This document shows, one piece after another, positions 34,953-46,097 of a stretch of 64,000 bases of DNA (positions are counted from its first letter, which is position 1; each line of letters begins with the position of its first letter). The position numbers and the translations under genes were made by a program. A model generated the notes under the pieces. That model was given only the letters and a program-made list of their open reading frames with translations. It searched no databases and was not told the DNA's origin. The stretch comes from Myxocyprinus asiaticus (taxonomy: Eukaryota > Chordata > Actinopteri > Cypriniformes > Catostomidae), in NCBI RefSeq assembly GCF_019703515.2, contig NC_059373.1:11381281-11445280 (forward strand), read 5' to 3'.

Positions 34953-35431
34953 AAATCAAAATCAAATCACTTTATTGTCACACAGCCATATACACAAGTG
35001 CAATGGTGTGTGAAATTCTTGGGTGCAGTTCCGATCAACATAGCAGTCGTGACAGTGATGAGACATATACCAATTTACAGTAATATCAAATTAACACAAC
35101 ACAATTTAAACATCTGTTATACACATAATTACACTCAACAATATACAAATAATAACATACACTGTACAGTATACAATACGCTGTTTTTTTTTTTTTTACT
35201 ATATAGATACACATTATTCAATAAAAATTAAAAATAAAAATATATTTAAAAAAGTATATATATATAGAATGTACAGTATTGTACTGTATTGACATTCAGG
35301 CTGTCGGTTGATAGTCAGTTGTTAAGAGAGAACATAATATAATAATAATAATATAATTTATGACAGTCCGGTGTGAGATATAAGAGTAAGGGTAATAAAG
35401 TGCAGTGCTGATGTATTTTGATCGTGAGAGA

Positions 35432-37738
35432 TCAAGAGTTCAGAAGTCTGATTGCTTGGGGGAAGAAGCTATCATGGAGTCGGCTGGTGCGGGTCCTGAT
35501 GCTGCGATACCGCCTGCCTGATGGTAGCAGTGAGAACAGCCCATGGCTCGGGTGGCTGGAGTCTCTGATGATCCTCCGAGCTTTTTTCACACACCGCCTT
35601 GTATATATTTCCTGGAGGGAGGGAAGCTCACCTCCGATGATGTGTCTGGCAGTTCACACCACCCTTTGCAGTGCTTTGCGGTTGTGGGCGGTGCTATTGC
35701 CGTACCAGGTGGAGATACAGCCAGTCAGGATGCTCTCCACAGTGCAGGTGTAGAACCGTGTGAGGATGTGGTGGTTCATTCCAAACTTCCTCAGCCGTCT
35801 CAGGAAGAAGAAGCGCTGATGAGCCTTCTTCACAACGACTTCAGTGTGGATGGACCATGTGAGTTCCTCAGTGATGTGGACACCCAGGAACTTGAAGCTG
35901 CTGACTCTCTCCACTGGTGCTCCACTGATGGTGATGGGACTGTGTTCTCTGTCTTTTCTTCTGAAGTCCACCACAAGCTCCTTTGTCTTACTGACGTTGA
36001 GGGAGAGGTTGTGCTCCTGACACCAGTGTGTCAGAGTGTGCACCTCCTCTCTGGAGGCTGTTTCATCATTGTCAGTGATCAGACCTACCACCGTCGTGTC
36101 ATCAGCAAACTTAATGATGGCATTGGAGCTATGTGTTGCCACACAGTCATGTGTGTACAAGGAATACAGTAGTGGGCTGAGAACACAGCCCTGCGGGGCT
36201 CCAGTGTTGAGGGTTAGTGATGAGGAGATGTTGCTGCCTATTCTAACCACCTGGCGTCTGCTTGACAGGAAGTCCAGGATCCAGCTGCACAGCGAGCTGT
36301 TTAAGCCCAGAGCCCGGAGTTTCACATCTAGCTTGGAGGGCACTATGGTGTTGAATGCTGAGCTGTAGTCTACAAACAGCATTCTCACATAAGTGTTCTT
36401 TTTTTCCAGGTGGGAGAGAGCAGTCTGTATTGTAGATGCAATGGCATCATCAGTGGAGCGGCTGTTGCGGTAAGCAAACTGCAGCGGGTCAAGATTGAGT
36501 GGCAATACAGAGCAGATGTAATCTCTGATTAGTCTCTCAAAACATTTGCTGATGATGGGGGTCAGAGCAACAGGACGCCAGTCATTTAAACAAGTTATTT
36601 TTGATTGTTTTGGTACAGGCACAATGGTGGATGTTTTAAAGCATGTGGGGACTACAGACAAAGAGAGGGAAAGGTTGAAAATGTCCGTAAAAACACCAGC
36701 CAGCTGGTTCGCGTACGCTCTGATGACGCGGCCCGGAATGCCGTCTGGGCCCGCGGCTTTGCGGATATTCACCCGTTGGAAGGATCGGGTTACATCCGCT
36801 ACAGAGACGGAGAGTGAACTAACCTCTGTAGCTTCAGCCGTGAGAGCTCTCTCCGTGAGGGCGGTGTTATTTCCCTTGAAACGAGCATAAAAAGTATTTA
36901 GCTCATCCGGTAGAGAGGCAGTGGTGTTCATGGCGGAGTTTTTATTCCCTTTAAAGTCCGTGATGTTAATTCTCTGCCACATGCTTCTTGAGTTGGTGGT
37001 GTTAAACTGTCCTTCAATCTTGCTCCTGTACTGGCGTTTTGCTGTTTTGATAGTTTTTCGGAGGGCATAACTGGCTTGTTTATGCTCCTCCGCGTTCACG
37101 GAATTAAAAGCAGAGGTCCGCACGTTAAGTGCCGCGCGAACATCGCTATTGATCCATGGCTTCTGATTCGGATAGATTCGTACAGTTCTAGTCGGAATCA
37201 CTTCCTCTATGCACGTTCTGATGAAACACATTACGCTATCAGCGTAGAGCTTGATGTCGTCATCAGAGGCGGACCGGAACATCTCCCAGTCCGTGTGATC
37301 AAAACAGTCTTGTAGCATAGAGTCTGATTGGTCCGACCAGCACTGGATCGTTCTGAGGGTGGGTGCTTCCTGTTTCAATTTCTGCCTGTAAGCGGGCAGA
37401 AGCAGAATGGAAGAGTGGTCCGATTTGCCAAATGGTGGGCAGGGGAGGGATTTGTAGCCATTCCGGAACGGAGAGTAGCAATGGTCCAAAACCCGGTCCC
37501 CTCGTGTGTTGAAACTAATGTGCTGGTGATATTTTGGTGCGACTGATTTTAAACTGGCTTTATTAAAGTCCCCGGTCACAATGAACGCGGCCTCAGGATG
37601 CGCGGTTTCCTGCTCACTTATACTCCCATACAGTTCCTTGAGTGCCCGGTTTGTGTCGGCGTGTGGGGGGATGTACACAGCAGTGATAATGACCGCTGTG
37701 AATTCCCTCGGTAGCCAGAATGGTCGACACAGAAGCAT
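35432..37738 (-). pseudogene. LINE endonuclease C-part and reverse transcriptase
   Basis: A 694-codon frame with apurinic-type endonuclease motifs (FIVTGDFNKASL; FGKSDHSSILLL). The RT core then follows: [32 protein letters not shown] (motif A), NTGAPQGCVLSPLLYSLYT (motif B) and IIKFADDTTVVGLI (FADD catalytic box, motif C). The frame stops at TGA 35654-35656 after ALQRVV. Downstream the same frame continues with RRIIRDSSHPSHGLF to a normal stop at 35432-35434, so the TGA is a premature stop, probably a CGA decay. Confidence 0.88.
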
Positions 37739-38340
37739 AAGAAATTCCAGATCAGGAGAACAGAAAGACTTGATGGAATGTACGTTCCTCTGATCACACC
37801 ACCACCTCTAGTTTTACCTGAGAGGTCTTTCGCTCTGTCCGCTCGGTGCACGGAGAACCCCGTGGGTTCAATGGCTGAGTCTGGAATCTCCGCAGACATC
37901 CAAGTTTCTGTTAGGCAGATAATGCAGCAGTCTCTCGTCTCTCGTTGGAAAGAGATCCGCGCTTTCAGCTCGCAGAGCTTGTTATCCAGAGACTGAACAT
38001 TTGCCAGTAGAATAGTGGGTAGCAGGAGTCGATTTGCGCGGCATCTTACTCTGATGAGAACGGCGGCTCTGTTTCCCCTTTTCCTCCTGCGTTTCCGCGG
38101 CCGTGCTGCCCAGACAAAGGGCTCTGCTTGCGTGTTTGTAAACAGCGGGTCGGCATTGAGGAATGTGAAGTCCGGTTTTCGGTGTGAGATCGCTGAACCA
38201 ATGTCCAAAAGTGTTTGTCTGTCGTAGACAATAAGGCAGACAACATCCAAGACAAAAAACATAAGAATTGTGAACAAAACAAACAAAACATTGCTATGTT
38301 GTGTCGGAGCTCGCAACGCAGCAGCCATACTCGGCGCCAT
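37739..38340 (-). pseudogene. LINE N-terminal and endonuclease N-part
   Basis: From about 38340 the frame (MAPSMAAALRAPTQ...) has a hydrophobic stretch and a basic segment (RPRKRRRKRGNRA). It then enters the endonuclease: LLPTILLANVQSLDNKLCEL and CIICLTETWMSAEIPD. After GKTRGGGV it leaves frame. The + strand segment 37750-37795 read in another minus frame gives RNVHSIKSFCSPDLEFL, which joins the 694-codon frame. About 30 nt appear to be missing at the junction. Confidence 0.78.
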
Positions 38341-38354
38341 CTTGAGTCTTCCAA

Positions 38355-39362
38355 GATGTGTGCATTGTATGATTTTGATAAATTCAGCTGTATGTTTGGT
38401 AATGGGGGCTTATGACATTGATGTGGTTATTATGGGTCATGGTCATAGCGCCACCAACTGGCAGCAGGAAGTATGGCACTTTTAACAGTCTTTGAAATAG
38501 CCCTCTTATTTTTACATTAATTGCTTCAAAATTTTTTGGAATAATGTCAAGATACTGCTGATGTAAAATTTTAAAGGGATATTTGATATCTTAAACAGTG
38601 TTGCCATGGCAATGCATTAAATGTTATTATTCCTTTCTTCCTATAAAGGAATTGAGGCTCTTGTCATGCTTAAAACGTCATGAAATTTTGCACACACATC
38701 GGAGTCATTGGCCATTGGGGCTGGGAAAAAGTTAATGCATGGGTGTGTGGGGGGGCTCTATAGCGCCCCGTTTAAAATGGACATGTAAGACAGCCTCTGT
38801 AGCACCCCCATTTTCACCTACAGTCACCAAAATTGGTACATATATAGTTCTCATCAAGCCGGATAACTTTCTTAATTATAGTTATTAGCTTTGCCCGACA
38901 GGAAGTTGGCCATTTTGGATTTTTTGAATATTGCAGTCTCTGAACTTTCAAATACTCCTCCTAGGGGATCCATGAGAATGTCACATTTTGACAACATTAT
39001 GCCGAGACATTGAAAATGCTAAATTGTGAACAGATTTTGGATATAGGAAGTGTCTCATATCTTCTGTGGGCAATGTGTGATTTAGATCAGAATTTATATT
39101 TATGTTTAGGCTTGGGGGATAATCGCATGGTTGTGACTATTTTGGGTCATGCTCATAGCGCCACCACCTGGCAGCAGGAAGTATGGCTCTTACAACAGAC
39201 TTTAACATAGTCCTCTTATATTTAACCGAATTGCTTCAAAATTGTTTAGAATAATGTCAAACGCCAAATGCATGTGTCCACCTTGCATTGTTTTCCAAAA
39301 GCCACCGGGTCGAAATAGACCCATGGTGCTTGGGCCTGTCATCGCTGCTTGCAGCTATATTT
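38355..39362. repeat. Repeat family C cluster, block 3 and its terminus
   Basis: Continues the unit broken by the LINE, followed by one more unit and a terminal segment. The end (AGACCCATGGTGCTTGGGCC, TGTCATCGCTGCTTGCAGCT, ATATTTTATA) is not seen in the other blocks and is probably the true edge of the repeat. Confidence 0.72.
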
Positions 39363-39982
39363 TATAGTTATATTTTAAACAATACACACTTGCGATGTCA
39401 TGTGTGATGTTTTTTCCACTAGATGACAGCAGTGACTTCTCTTTTTCACCTATGACAGGTCAACCAACCATAGATAGTCACAAGCCCAGTCATTACCAGC
39501 TGCCTGGCTGATCATCATCCCTTTAAAATCTGCTTGAATTTCTAATGTGTTTACAAGCTGCAACAGAAACCTAGGAATGTTGGGCACATGTGTGTGATTT
39601 CGGTGGGCACCAGGTAATTTTGGGCCAGAGGTTTAAAAACAGTGTGTTTCCAAAGCAAAGCAAGATGGAAAGATCATTTGGTTTTGACTCATAAATGACC
39701 AGCTTCCTCAAAATGACATTTTAAAAATTTTCTTTGGCTATTTTCACATTTCAAACTCGGCCCCACATAAAAGTTTCTGTAAAAAGTGTTTGGAAAGAAC
39801 TGTTCAGTACACTGAATTTACTAAATGCACATTTCCTGGAAATTAATCAGTTTGGTTTATTCATCAAACTGAAGTCTTTATTGCGTCTTCCTGTCTGAAA
39901 AATTGAATCCAGTTTTAAGAGGAACAAGAAACTATTTTGAATAGAATTGGAACATTGTCATTTTCTTAATGAAAGATGCATA
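39363..39982. other. Intergenic DNA, no gene
   Basis: AT-rich without a recognisable frame or repeat border. Confidence 0.4.
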
Positions 39983-40135
39983 CAGTGTCTCCAAAAAGTG
40001 TTTGGACACTAAATTCTCATATAAAAATGTATGTTGTTTCAAAGATAACAAAACAGCAAACCAAGTGGCATCAGCAAAACAAATTATGCTAGACATTTTC
40101 TCAGATTTTTTTCACTTGCAATTTTTATTTTTCAA

Positions 40136-40324
40136 CCATGGAGTGGTGATGGCGTAGTGGGCTAAAACACATAACTGGTTCGATCCCCACAGCCACCACC
40201 ATTGTGTCCTTGAGCAAGGCACTTAACTCCAGGTTGCTCCGGGGGAATTGTCCCTGTAATAAGTGCACTGTAAGACGCTTTGGATAAAAGCATCTGCCAA
40301 ATGCATAAATGTAATGTAAATGTA
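40136..40324 (+). repeat. tRNA-derived SINE (V-SINE-like)
   Basis: A tRNA-like head with an A-box-like TGGCGTAGTGGGCT and a B box GGTTCGATCCC (about 40178-40188). The conserved SINE body follows: TTGAGCAAGGCACTTAACTC, CAGGTTGCTCCGGG and CGCTTTGGATAAAAGCATCT. It ends in a TAAATGTAATG repeat. The head is shortened between the boxes. The body also recurs in fragments at 14531-14650 and 47710-47770. Confidence 0.82.
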
Positions 40325-40484
40325 AACCAACTGGTCCCAAGTTAATTTTAGTGGATGAATGAAGTCAGGACCCCTAAAGTTCACACAGGTGACCTAGCAG
40401 ATTAACCATTGGTGTAGTTCATCACAATAACTATGGACATGTCCAAATACTTTCTCTCTTAATTTTGAGAAAGAAACTTCAGCA

Positions 40485-41450
40485 GACCCACTTTACATTA
40501 GGTGTCTTTAAATACTATGTACTTAAAGGGATAGTTCACCCAAAAATGAAAATTCTCTCATTTACTCATCCTCATGTCATCCCAGATGTGTATGACATTC
40601 TTTCTTCTACAGAACACAAAAAATGATTTTTAGAAGAATATCTCAGCTCTGAAGGTCCATACAATGCAAGTGAATGGTGATCAGACCTTTTACAGCTCCA
40701 AAAAGCACATAAAGGAAATCTAAAAGTAATCCATATGACTCCAGTGTTTAAATTCATATCTTCAGAAGTAATATAATGTGGGTGAGAATCAGATCATAAT
40801 TGAAGTCATAAACTTCACTTTCACTTTCACATCTGAAAGTCACATGTAGTGCCTGTTTTGGTTCACTTTCACATCTGAAAGTGAAATTTTAAAGTGAAGA
40901 TTTGGAGTAAAATACTTAAATATTGTTCTGTTTCTCACCAGCACCTATTATATTGCTTCTGAAGACATGAATTTAAACACTGGAGTCAAATGGATTTCTT
41001 TTATGTTTCCTTTATATGATTTTTGGAGCTAAAAAGGGCTGATCACCATTCACTTGCATTGTATGGACGTACAGATCTGAGATATTTTTCTTAAAATCTT
41101 TGTTTTGTTCTGCTGATGAAAGAAAGTCATACAAATCTGGGATGTCATGAGGGTGAGTAGATGATAAGAGAATTTTCTTTTTGGGTGAACTATCCCTTTA
41201 TGCATTTGATACAATGTACATATTATGTACTGTACATATTTGTTGTTGCTTATATTTTCATTTAAAGTACCTGCATTTAATTACATCTGTAGTCACAATG
41301 TTAACCTTACCCCTAACCCTTACCCCTACTCATAAACCTACCTTTACCTCAACATCAGTAGCAGCAAATCTAAATCTTAAAAATAAATTGTATTATATGT
41401 ATTGTAATGTTAGAACATAGTAGGTAAAGACACCTAATATAAAGTGGGAC
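40485..41450. mobile_element. Inverted-repeat DNA element interrupted by MITE A
   Basis: Left end GACCCACTTTACATTAGGTG, then TCTTTAAATACTATGTACTT. The right end is the reverse complement of GTCCCACTTTATATTAGGTG, then TCTTTACCTACTATGTTCTA. The termini are about 38 bp. The interior holds CTTACCCCTAACCCTTACCC. It is non-coding. Confidence 0.75.
40524..41200. mobile_element. Foldback MITE family A, copy 2 (complete)
   Basis: Begins TAAAGGGATAGTTCACCCAA and ends TTGGGTGAACTATCCCTTTA. The arms stay palindromic for most of 677 bp, with CATTCACTTGCATTGTATGG on one arm and CCATACAATGCAAGTGAATG on the other. No coding capacity. Confidence 0.88.
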
Positions 41451-41597
41451 CACTTTAACTTTTGTCAAATGTTTTGCTTGAAGTGTTTGTGCTATTTGTC
41501 TTTAAAATAAATGCCAGTTGGTTGATATTTATGTAATGCAAATACATTCATACATTTTTATGTGTGGCTTAAGTGTCTAAATACTTTTTTGCCATTG

Positions 41598-42150
41598 TAT
41601 GTACTAACTATTTCACAGAATTACTGAATGCATGTTCTCCAGGAAGTTAATCAGCTTGTGTATTTGTCAAACTATAGAGTCTCTATAGCTTCTACCTATC
41701 TGTAATTCAATTAAACCCAGTTTTAGTCTGAAAGAAGAAAAGTAAAAAAAATATTTTGAATGAAATTGGAACACATTGTCATGTATTTATGTAGTTAAAG
41801 ATGTATATCCATGCTGTTTGCATCAACACACCTTTTTACTAGTTCTGTGTTTGCACACCCACACCTATCCAGTGAAGTATGTCATTGGAGCGGAGGCTGA
41901 CTTTAAACCGTCCAGGGTGCATTTTTCCGCTCCTACCTACCATTAACCAACAGGTCTTTGAGTCTGAGTAAAATGCGTGTGTGTGTGTGCATGTGAGATG
42001 TTTAGCCCTGGGAGTGGCTGCTGGATATTCCAGGCAGAGTTGTGTTTCTCTCCTCACCGCTTGGCTCAGTAAAAAAAAAAAACATGCACGCATACACACT
42101 CCTCCGGAGCTGACGAGGGCTGTGGCTGCTTGTCTTGCACAGCTGCTTCC
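41598..42150. other. Upstream flank of the plectin-like gene
   Basis: AT-rich until about 41830, then more mixed with a TG run (41978-41994). Positions 42000-42215 are GC-richer and could hold the promoter and leader of the exon at 42216. No TATA box is evident near a plausible start. Confidence 0.4.
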
Positions 42151-42215
42151 CATCTGCCACTAGGCACAGGAGCTAGACGGAAAGAAAGAGGGAGTGGGCA
42201 GAGACGGGGCTAAGT

Positions 42216-42372
42216 ATGGATGCATTGCAGGACTGGGCCCTGGCGTACCCGGCCCCAGCCCGGCTGGTCTGGGTGATTGTGCTTGTGTTGGCCACTGTGT
42301 TGGTCTGGAGCTTGTTCTTCTGCTGCTGGGGAAGCCAAAGCTCCACCTCTTCTTTGGAAAGATACCTCTCAG
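42216..42372 (+). CDS. plec: Plectin-like gene, upstream coding exon 1: transmembrane N-terminus
   Basis: ATG at 42216 has A at -3 and G at +4 (AAGTATGG), a strong vertebrate start context. The 52 codons begin MDALQDWALAYPAPAR. A hydrophobic segment follows at residues 17-39 (LVWVIVLVLATVLVWSLFF, then CCWG) and then a Ser/Thr stretch. Donor G|GTAACA, phase 1. This predicts a single-pass anchor with a very short outside N-terminus. The following basic linker would be cytosolic, and the Cys pair at the membrane edge could be lipid-modified (inference). I know no characterised plectin isoform with this exon. It is assigned to plectin only because its splice chain is in frame with the exon at 53977. 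A separate short gene remains possible. Confidence 0.55.
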
Positions 42373-42465
42373 GTAACAAATGCTTTTGTTCACAAGGAAG
42401 GAACTCACCTAGATCAGTTCTAATGGGAATGTTTTTTGGTTTATTATTGAATTCATAAAAATACT

Positions 42466-42655
42466 TAAAGGGATAGTTCACCCAATTCTGTCATCATTTA
42501 TTTACCCACATGTTGTTCCAAAACCCTGTGACTTTTTTCTTCCATAGAGCACAAAAGATTTTGAGCAGAATGTTTGCTTCAGTCAGTCACCATTCACTTT
42601 CATTGTATGGGAAGAAGATGCAATGAAAGTGAATGGTGACTGAGGCTGACATTCT
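42466..42655. repeat. Foldback MITE family A fragment, copy 3
   Basis: TTAAAGGGATAGTTCACCCA at the left end and the GAAAGTGAATGGTGACTGAG hairpin. The right terminus is missing. It lies in intron 1 of the plectin-like gene. Confidence 0.7.
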
Positions 42656-43536
42656 GTTCATACACCGTATTGCTGGTTTCCAGAATGCAAATCTTGGCTG
42701 CTTCTTGTTGACATATAATGGAAAACTGTTTGAGTTGGTCTGCAATCCATGTGTGCTCGCAGTCACACTTTTTGTCGTCATCTGAAGGGGCGTTTTGAAT
42801 CCTCAAATCACTGATGACTTTTTCTTAGACAGTATCACAAAATTTAATGTTATCCAGGATGTTATGCATTGGCTGCAGCTGCATATACATGTGGTTATTT
42901 GAAAACCGAGATTCAAATTGCTTAAAAGACACTCTTGCAAAGTTATTTCAGGACTGTTACGCGCACAAAACCGTGGTTGTTAAATCAGACATTTTAATTG
43001 TAGCCTTCAGTGAAACCTGTCAACCCTGTGTCTTATAAATAAACACAAATGTAGCAGGATCATATTTGGGTAGTTGACTCATAACATGATGTTTTACTGT
43101 CTCAACATCAAGATTTTATGTTAAAAGTTTATGTAAAATGTTAATTTTATGTGCTATAACTTTTAGGGCCATTTGGTGTGACAAATTAATTTCTAAAAGT
43201 GCAAATATCCCATGTAATCTTTTAATTGAAATACTGTCATTAAAACTGCATGTACTGTAATAATTAGCCAACAATGAGAACAGTTTTCTTAGCTGTAGAT
43301 GGTCACACTACTTGGAATGTCATGTCAACTAGCCATTTAAAAGAAAAATTCAGTATCTAAAATTTAACACAGATTTTATCCATAGCCTACTGCATTAGAA
43401 ACAGTGCTCTAGATTAGAAAGAGAGAATCAGTTCTGGTTTTAAAGCAGGTTCTCACTTGCTGAGGCTGAATGATCACCATGTCTCTGAATAAGGGGAGTT
43501 TCAATATCTGCACATGTATGCCATTTTTTCTGACAG
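42656..43536. other. Intron 1 of the plectin-like gene, no other gene
   Basis: AT-rich, no coding frame. Confidence 0.4.
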
Positions 43537-43660
43537 TACCAGTCAAACGTTTGAACATACTTATTCTCAATTTTATTAATTTTAGGAAATTACACAAATG
43601 GAAGTATGGGAATTACGAAGTATTTCTTTTCATTTTTCATTATGCTTTCATTATATTAAT
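43537..43660. repeat. Fragment of a Tc1-type MITE
   Basis: GTACCAGTCAAACGTTTGAA followed by CATACTTATTCTCAATTTTA resembles the end of the MITE at 52930-53463 (CACTACCGGTCAAAAGTTTT). Only one end is present. Confidence 0.4.
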
Positions 43661-43735
43661 TTATTTATCTCTACCATTTTAATACCCTCCACTCTCGCTT
43701 TCTTTCCATGGTTTAATCATCTGTTTCTCTTTCAG

Positions 43736-43773
43736 CTTTGGAGAAACACTCTAAGGCAAAACACCAGAGTCAG
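43736..43773 (+). CDS. plec: Plectin-like gene, upstream coding exon 2
   Basis: A 38-nt exon with acceptor TCTCTTTCAG and donor GTAAGG. With the G left from exon 1 it encodes ALEKHSKAKHQSQ and ends in phase 0. The fit of phase on both sides, with consensus splice sites, is the main support. The sequence is basic and has no recognised motif. Confidence 0.55.
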
Positions 43774-45033
43774 GTAAGGATCACCCCATTATCCGGCTTT
43801 ATCCTTTTTGTTCTTTTCCTTGCCATTACATACTGTCCATTAATTTACAGTTGCTCAACCATATTGTTTGTTTGCTTGCAACTATGCATGTATAAAAAGT
43901 CTATATATAATATAAATGCATACAGTAAATGACGTGTTTACAGTACAATTGTATATTAACTCTAACTCAAGATGCCTTATAAATTATTGCACTTTTTACC
44001 ATGCAGCCTCTAGAGGCCAGTATTACACCACAACACAATCCATTTTATTGAACTTTAAAGGACTTTCAAAGTTATATACAGTACCTCCTTTTTTTTTAAC
44101 ATAGAAACCATAAATGTTATTGTAAATTAGTACTTCACCAGCATTGTTAGTTGTTGAATATGCAGGTAGATGACATGGTGATGGCTTTGCAGGCATCTAT
44201 GGATCCTGAGATCAGTGTAATGATGATTTACACATCAAGACACAGATGTGATGCTCTGTTTATGATTTTACAAATTATGATTACATTATAAACACTTTAT
44301 GAGCCATAGAATGTGGTCTATGGGTCCATAGATGTGGATGGAGTCTATTGGTCAATTGTCACTGCAGGCTTGTTGTTTGCGATGGGTTTGATGGACTGCA
44401 GGATAGAGATGGCCCTGTGATAGCTCTGTTTGCATGAGTAGAGACACTTTGTCTCTGTTCACTGTTATGAAAAACAAAAGGCTGTTTCCTCCCCTGCAAG
44501 TGGACACAGAGAAAAACAGATGCAAATTACATTATCTCACAGTCCGAGAGAAAAGGCACATATATTTTATGAATTTAGATGAATTAAATTTGTTTGCAAA
44601 TTTTACTGAGCAGATGTAAAATGCTAATTTATTCTGGCTACTGTAATAACAGCATTATTAAGGTCAGTACTTCTTTCTGGAAATACCACGTATATTTTTA
44701 AAATTAAAAAATGTGCTGATGATTTGAAAGGCCATTTCCTGCAATGTTTGTGTATCCTCATATATTCTGAATACAATACACAGCAGATACGATTTATGAA
44801 TTATGAAAGATGCACTATAGTGGACCAAAGTTCTGTGTATTTACTCTTGTAATTACAAGGATATTAGTAAACCACTTAGAGGTTTATCAGATTTTTTGTG
44901 TGGAAGTAGCATTGGTATATTTTAAAGATCTAAAAAAATATATTATAAAATTGTAAAGTATTTACTTTATGTTATTCACATTGTTCTCTGTTGTTTTTAT
45001 TAGTCACATGATGTAGGATGTTAGTTCTTTCCA
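43774..45033. other. Intron 2 of the plectin-like gene
   Basis: AT-rich, no gene or repeat border recognised. Confidence 0.4.
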
Positions 45034-45399
45034 GTGTAAAAAATTAACTTCTATATTATAGGATAACATTTACCACGTTATAATTTTCAGAGGCATTTTT
45101 CACTTTTATGATGGCTTTTTTTTCTTAACCATTTAAAACAAAACATGCCTTAACTGTTTATGTAAAATACTTCAATTTAATAATTCATTAATACATATTC
45201 TTAAGATTGAGAATTTCTTACCTTGTACCCTTAAAATTAAATTATATTAAACTCATACTTAATGCAAAATTTTTTTGGAACTAAGACTATAATAGAAAAT
45301 GTAAAAAAAAATAAAAAAAATTTGAATTACTAGGGTATTTTGGTCATTTTCAGTGGTATTTTTGCCCTGACCCCCCTTTAATTTCTGACCCTGGCACCC
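45034..45399. repeat. Interspersed DNA repeat family D, copy 1
   Basis: Shares CAGTGTNNNAAATTAACTTC, ATTAATTCATTAATACA, ACCCTTAAAATTAAATTA and TTAATTTCTGACNCTGG in order with 62866-63228. The ends are imperfect inverted repeats. Non-coding. Confidence 0.65.
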
Positions 45400-45803
45400 T
45401 CCTATATTTAGTGTAACGTTTAAACACTGAAACATGATTTTGTAATTGCAATGCATCGGATACAAAAGCCTTGATTCAGGCCCTGAATTAAAAGCCACCT
45501 TGAATGCTGCTTGTGTATCTGCTTTCTATGTATTAACTGAGTTGACTGATAAAAATGGCCTCCTAATTGTGTACCTGACAGCTTCAATTACAGTCACAAG
45601 CTGTCTAATAGGAACTCCTTTGTATGATCCAGGCAGTGGGCGTCAGAAATAGCAGAATAGACACTAACCTCTGTGATTAAACCTCTTTGTGGCCTTTTTG
45701 GGAATGGCTTATGTGATCACTTGCATCAATCGGATACGTTTGGAAGTGTGGTTTTGCTGTTGCAAGTTTTATTATGAATACTCTGATTTCACTGTTCTTT
45801 CAG

Positions 45804-46097
45804 CGGAAGAAGAAGCCAAAGGACAAGTGTGTATCTGCAGCTCTGCTAAATGAGGGGATCGTCGGGGTGATCAAACTGGCAACCCCTCTGTCCCAAGAGA
45901 AGCAGAGGAAGAAGGAGAAGGAAAGACAGGGGAAGAAGACAGAGGAAGAAGATGTAAAGAAGGAAGAGGGAAAGGATGAGAAGAATGAGGAAGGGAAAAA
46001 AGAGAAGTCTTCTACAACGGTGAGAAAGAGGAGGAATAAGAGTCACCTGAAAGTCACCATTGCACCTGGTACCATGACTGCAGCATCTGCTGAGCAG
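45804..46097 (+). CDS. plec: Plectin-like gene, upstream coding exon 3: Lys/Glu-rich linker
   Basis: Acceptor GTTCTTTCAG and donor GTGAGA. There are 98 codons in phase 0 to phase 0. It starts RKKKPKDKCVSAALLNEGIV and has a hydrophobic patch (GIVGVIKLATPL). A highly charged stretch follows (EKQRKKEKERQGKKTEEED and similar), probably disordered or helical, then KRRNKSHLKVTIAPGTMTAA and ends SAEQ. The next in-frame exon is at 53977 (VMSGG...). Skipping that exon would break the phase to the common plectin body, since this exon ends in phase 0 and the body is entered in phase 1. No family match is known to me. Confidence 0.6.

Larger units (their letters stand above)
34953..38354 (-). mobile_element. 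Near full-length CR1/L2-like LINE
   Basis: Minus strand. The 3' end (34953-35430) carries CACTTTATTGTCACACAGCC on + (ACAATAAAGTG on minus), as in fish L2/Rex-type tails. Coding sequence lies upstream and the 5' end is near 38354. It split repeat family C at TTATATC/TGTGTGC, so it is younger than that array. It has two breaks, described under its coding entries. Confidence 0.85.
39983..41597. mobile_element. Tc1/mariner-type non-autonomous element, host of a nest
   Basis: Left end CAGTGTCTCCAAAAAGTGTT and right end ATACTTTTTTGCCATTG are imperfect inverted termini (ACACT/GTATTTGG-type) with TA at both borders. Between them lie a SINE, a second inverted-repeat element and, inside that, a MITE family A copy. 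No transposase remains. Confidence 0.68.

Noticed and set aside
35543..36172. 209-codon + strand frame
   Set aside because: Antisense of the LINE reverse transcriptase, whose FADD motif lies on the minus strand.
40136..40210. tRNA gene
   Set aside because: A and B box-like motifs are present, but no cloverleaf of proper length forms and the sequence runs into a SINE body.
45846..46046. 66-codon minus-strand frame rich in Leu/Phe
   Set aside because: Antisense of the Lys/Glu-rich exon at 45804-46097.
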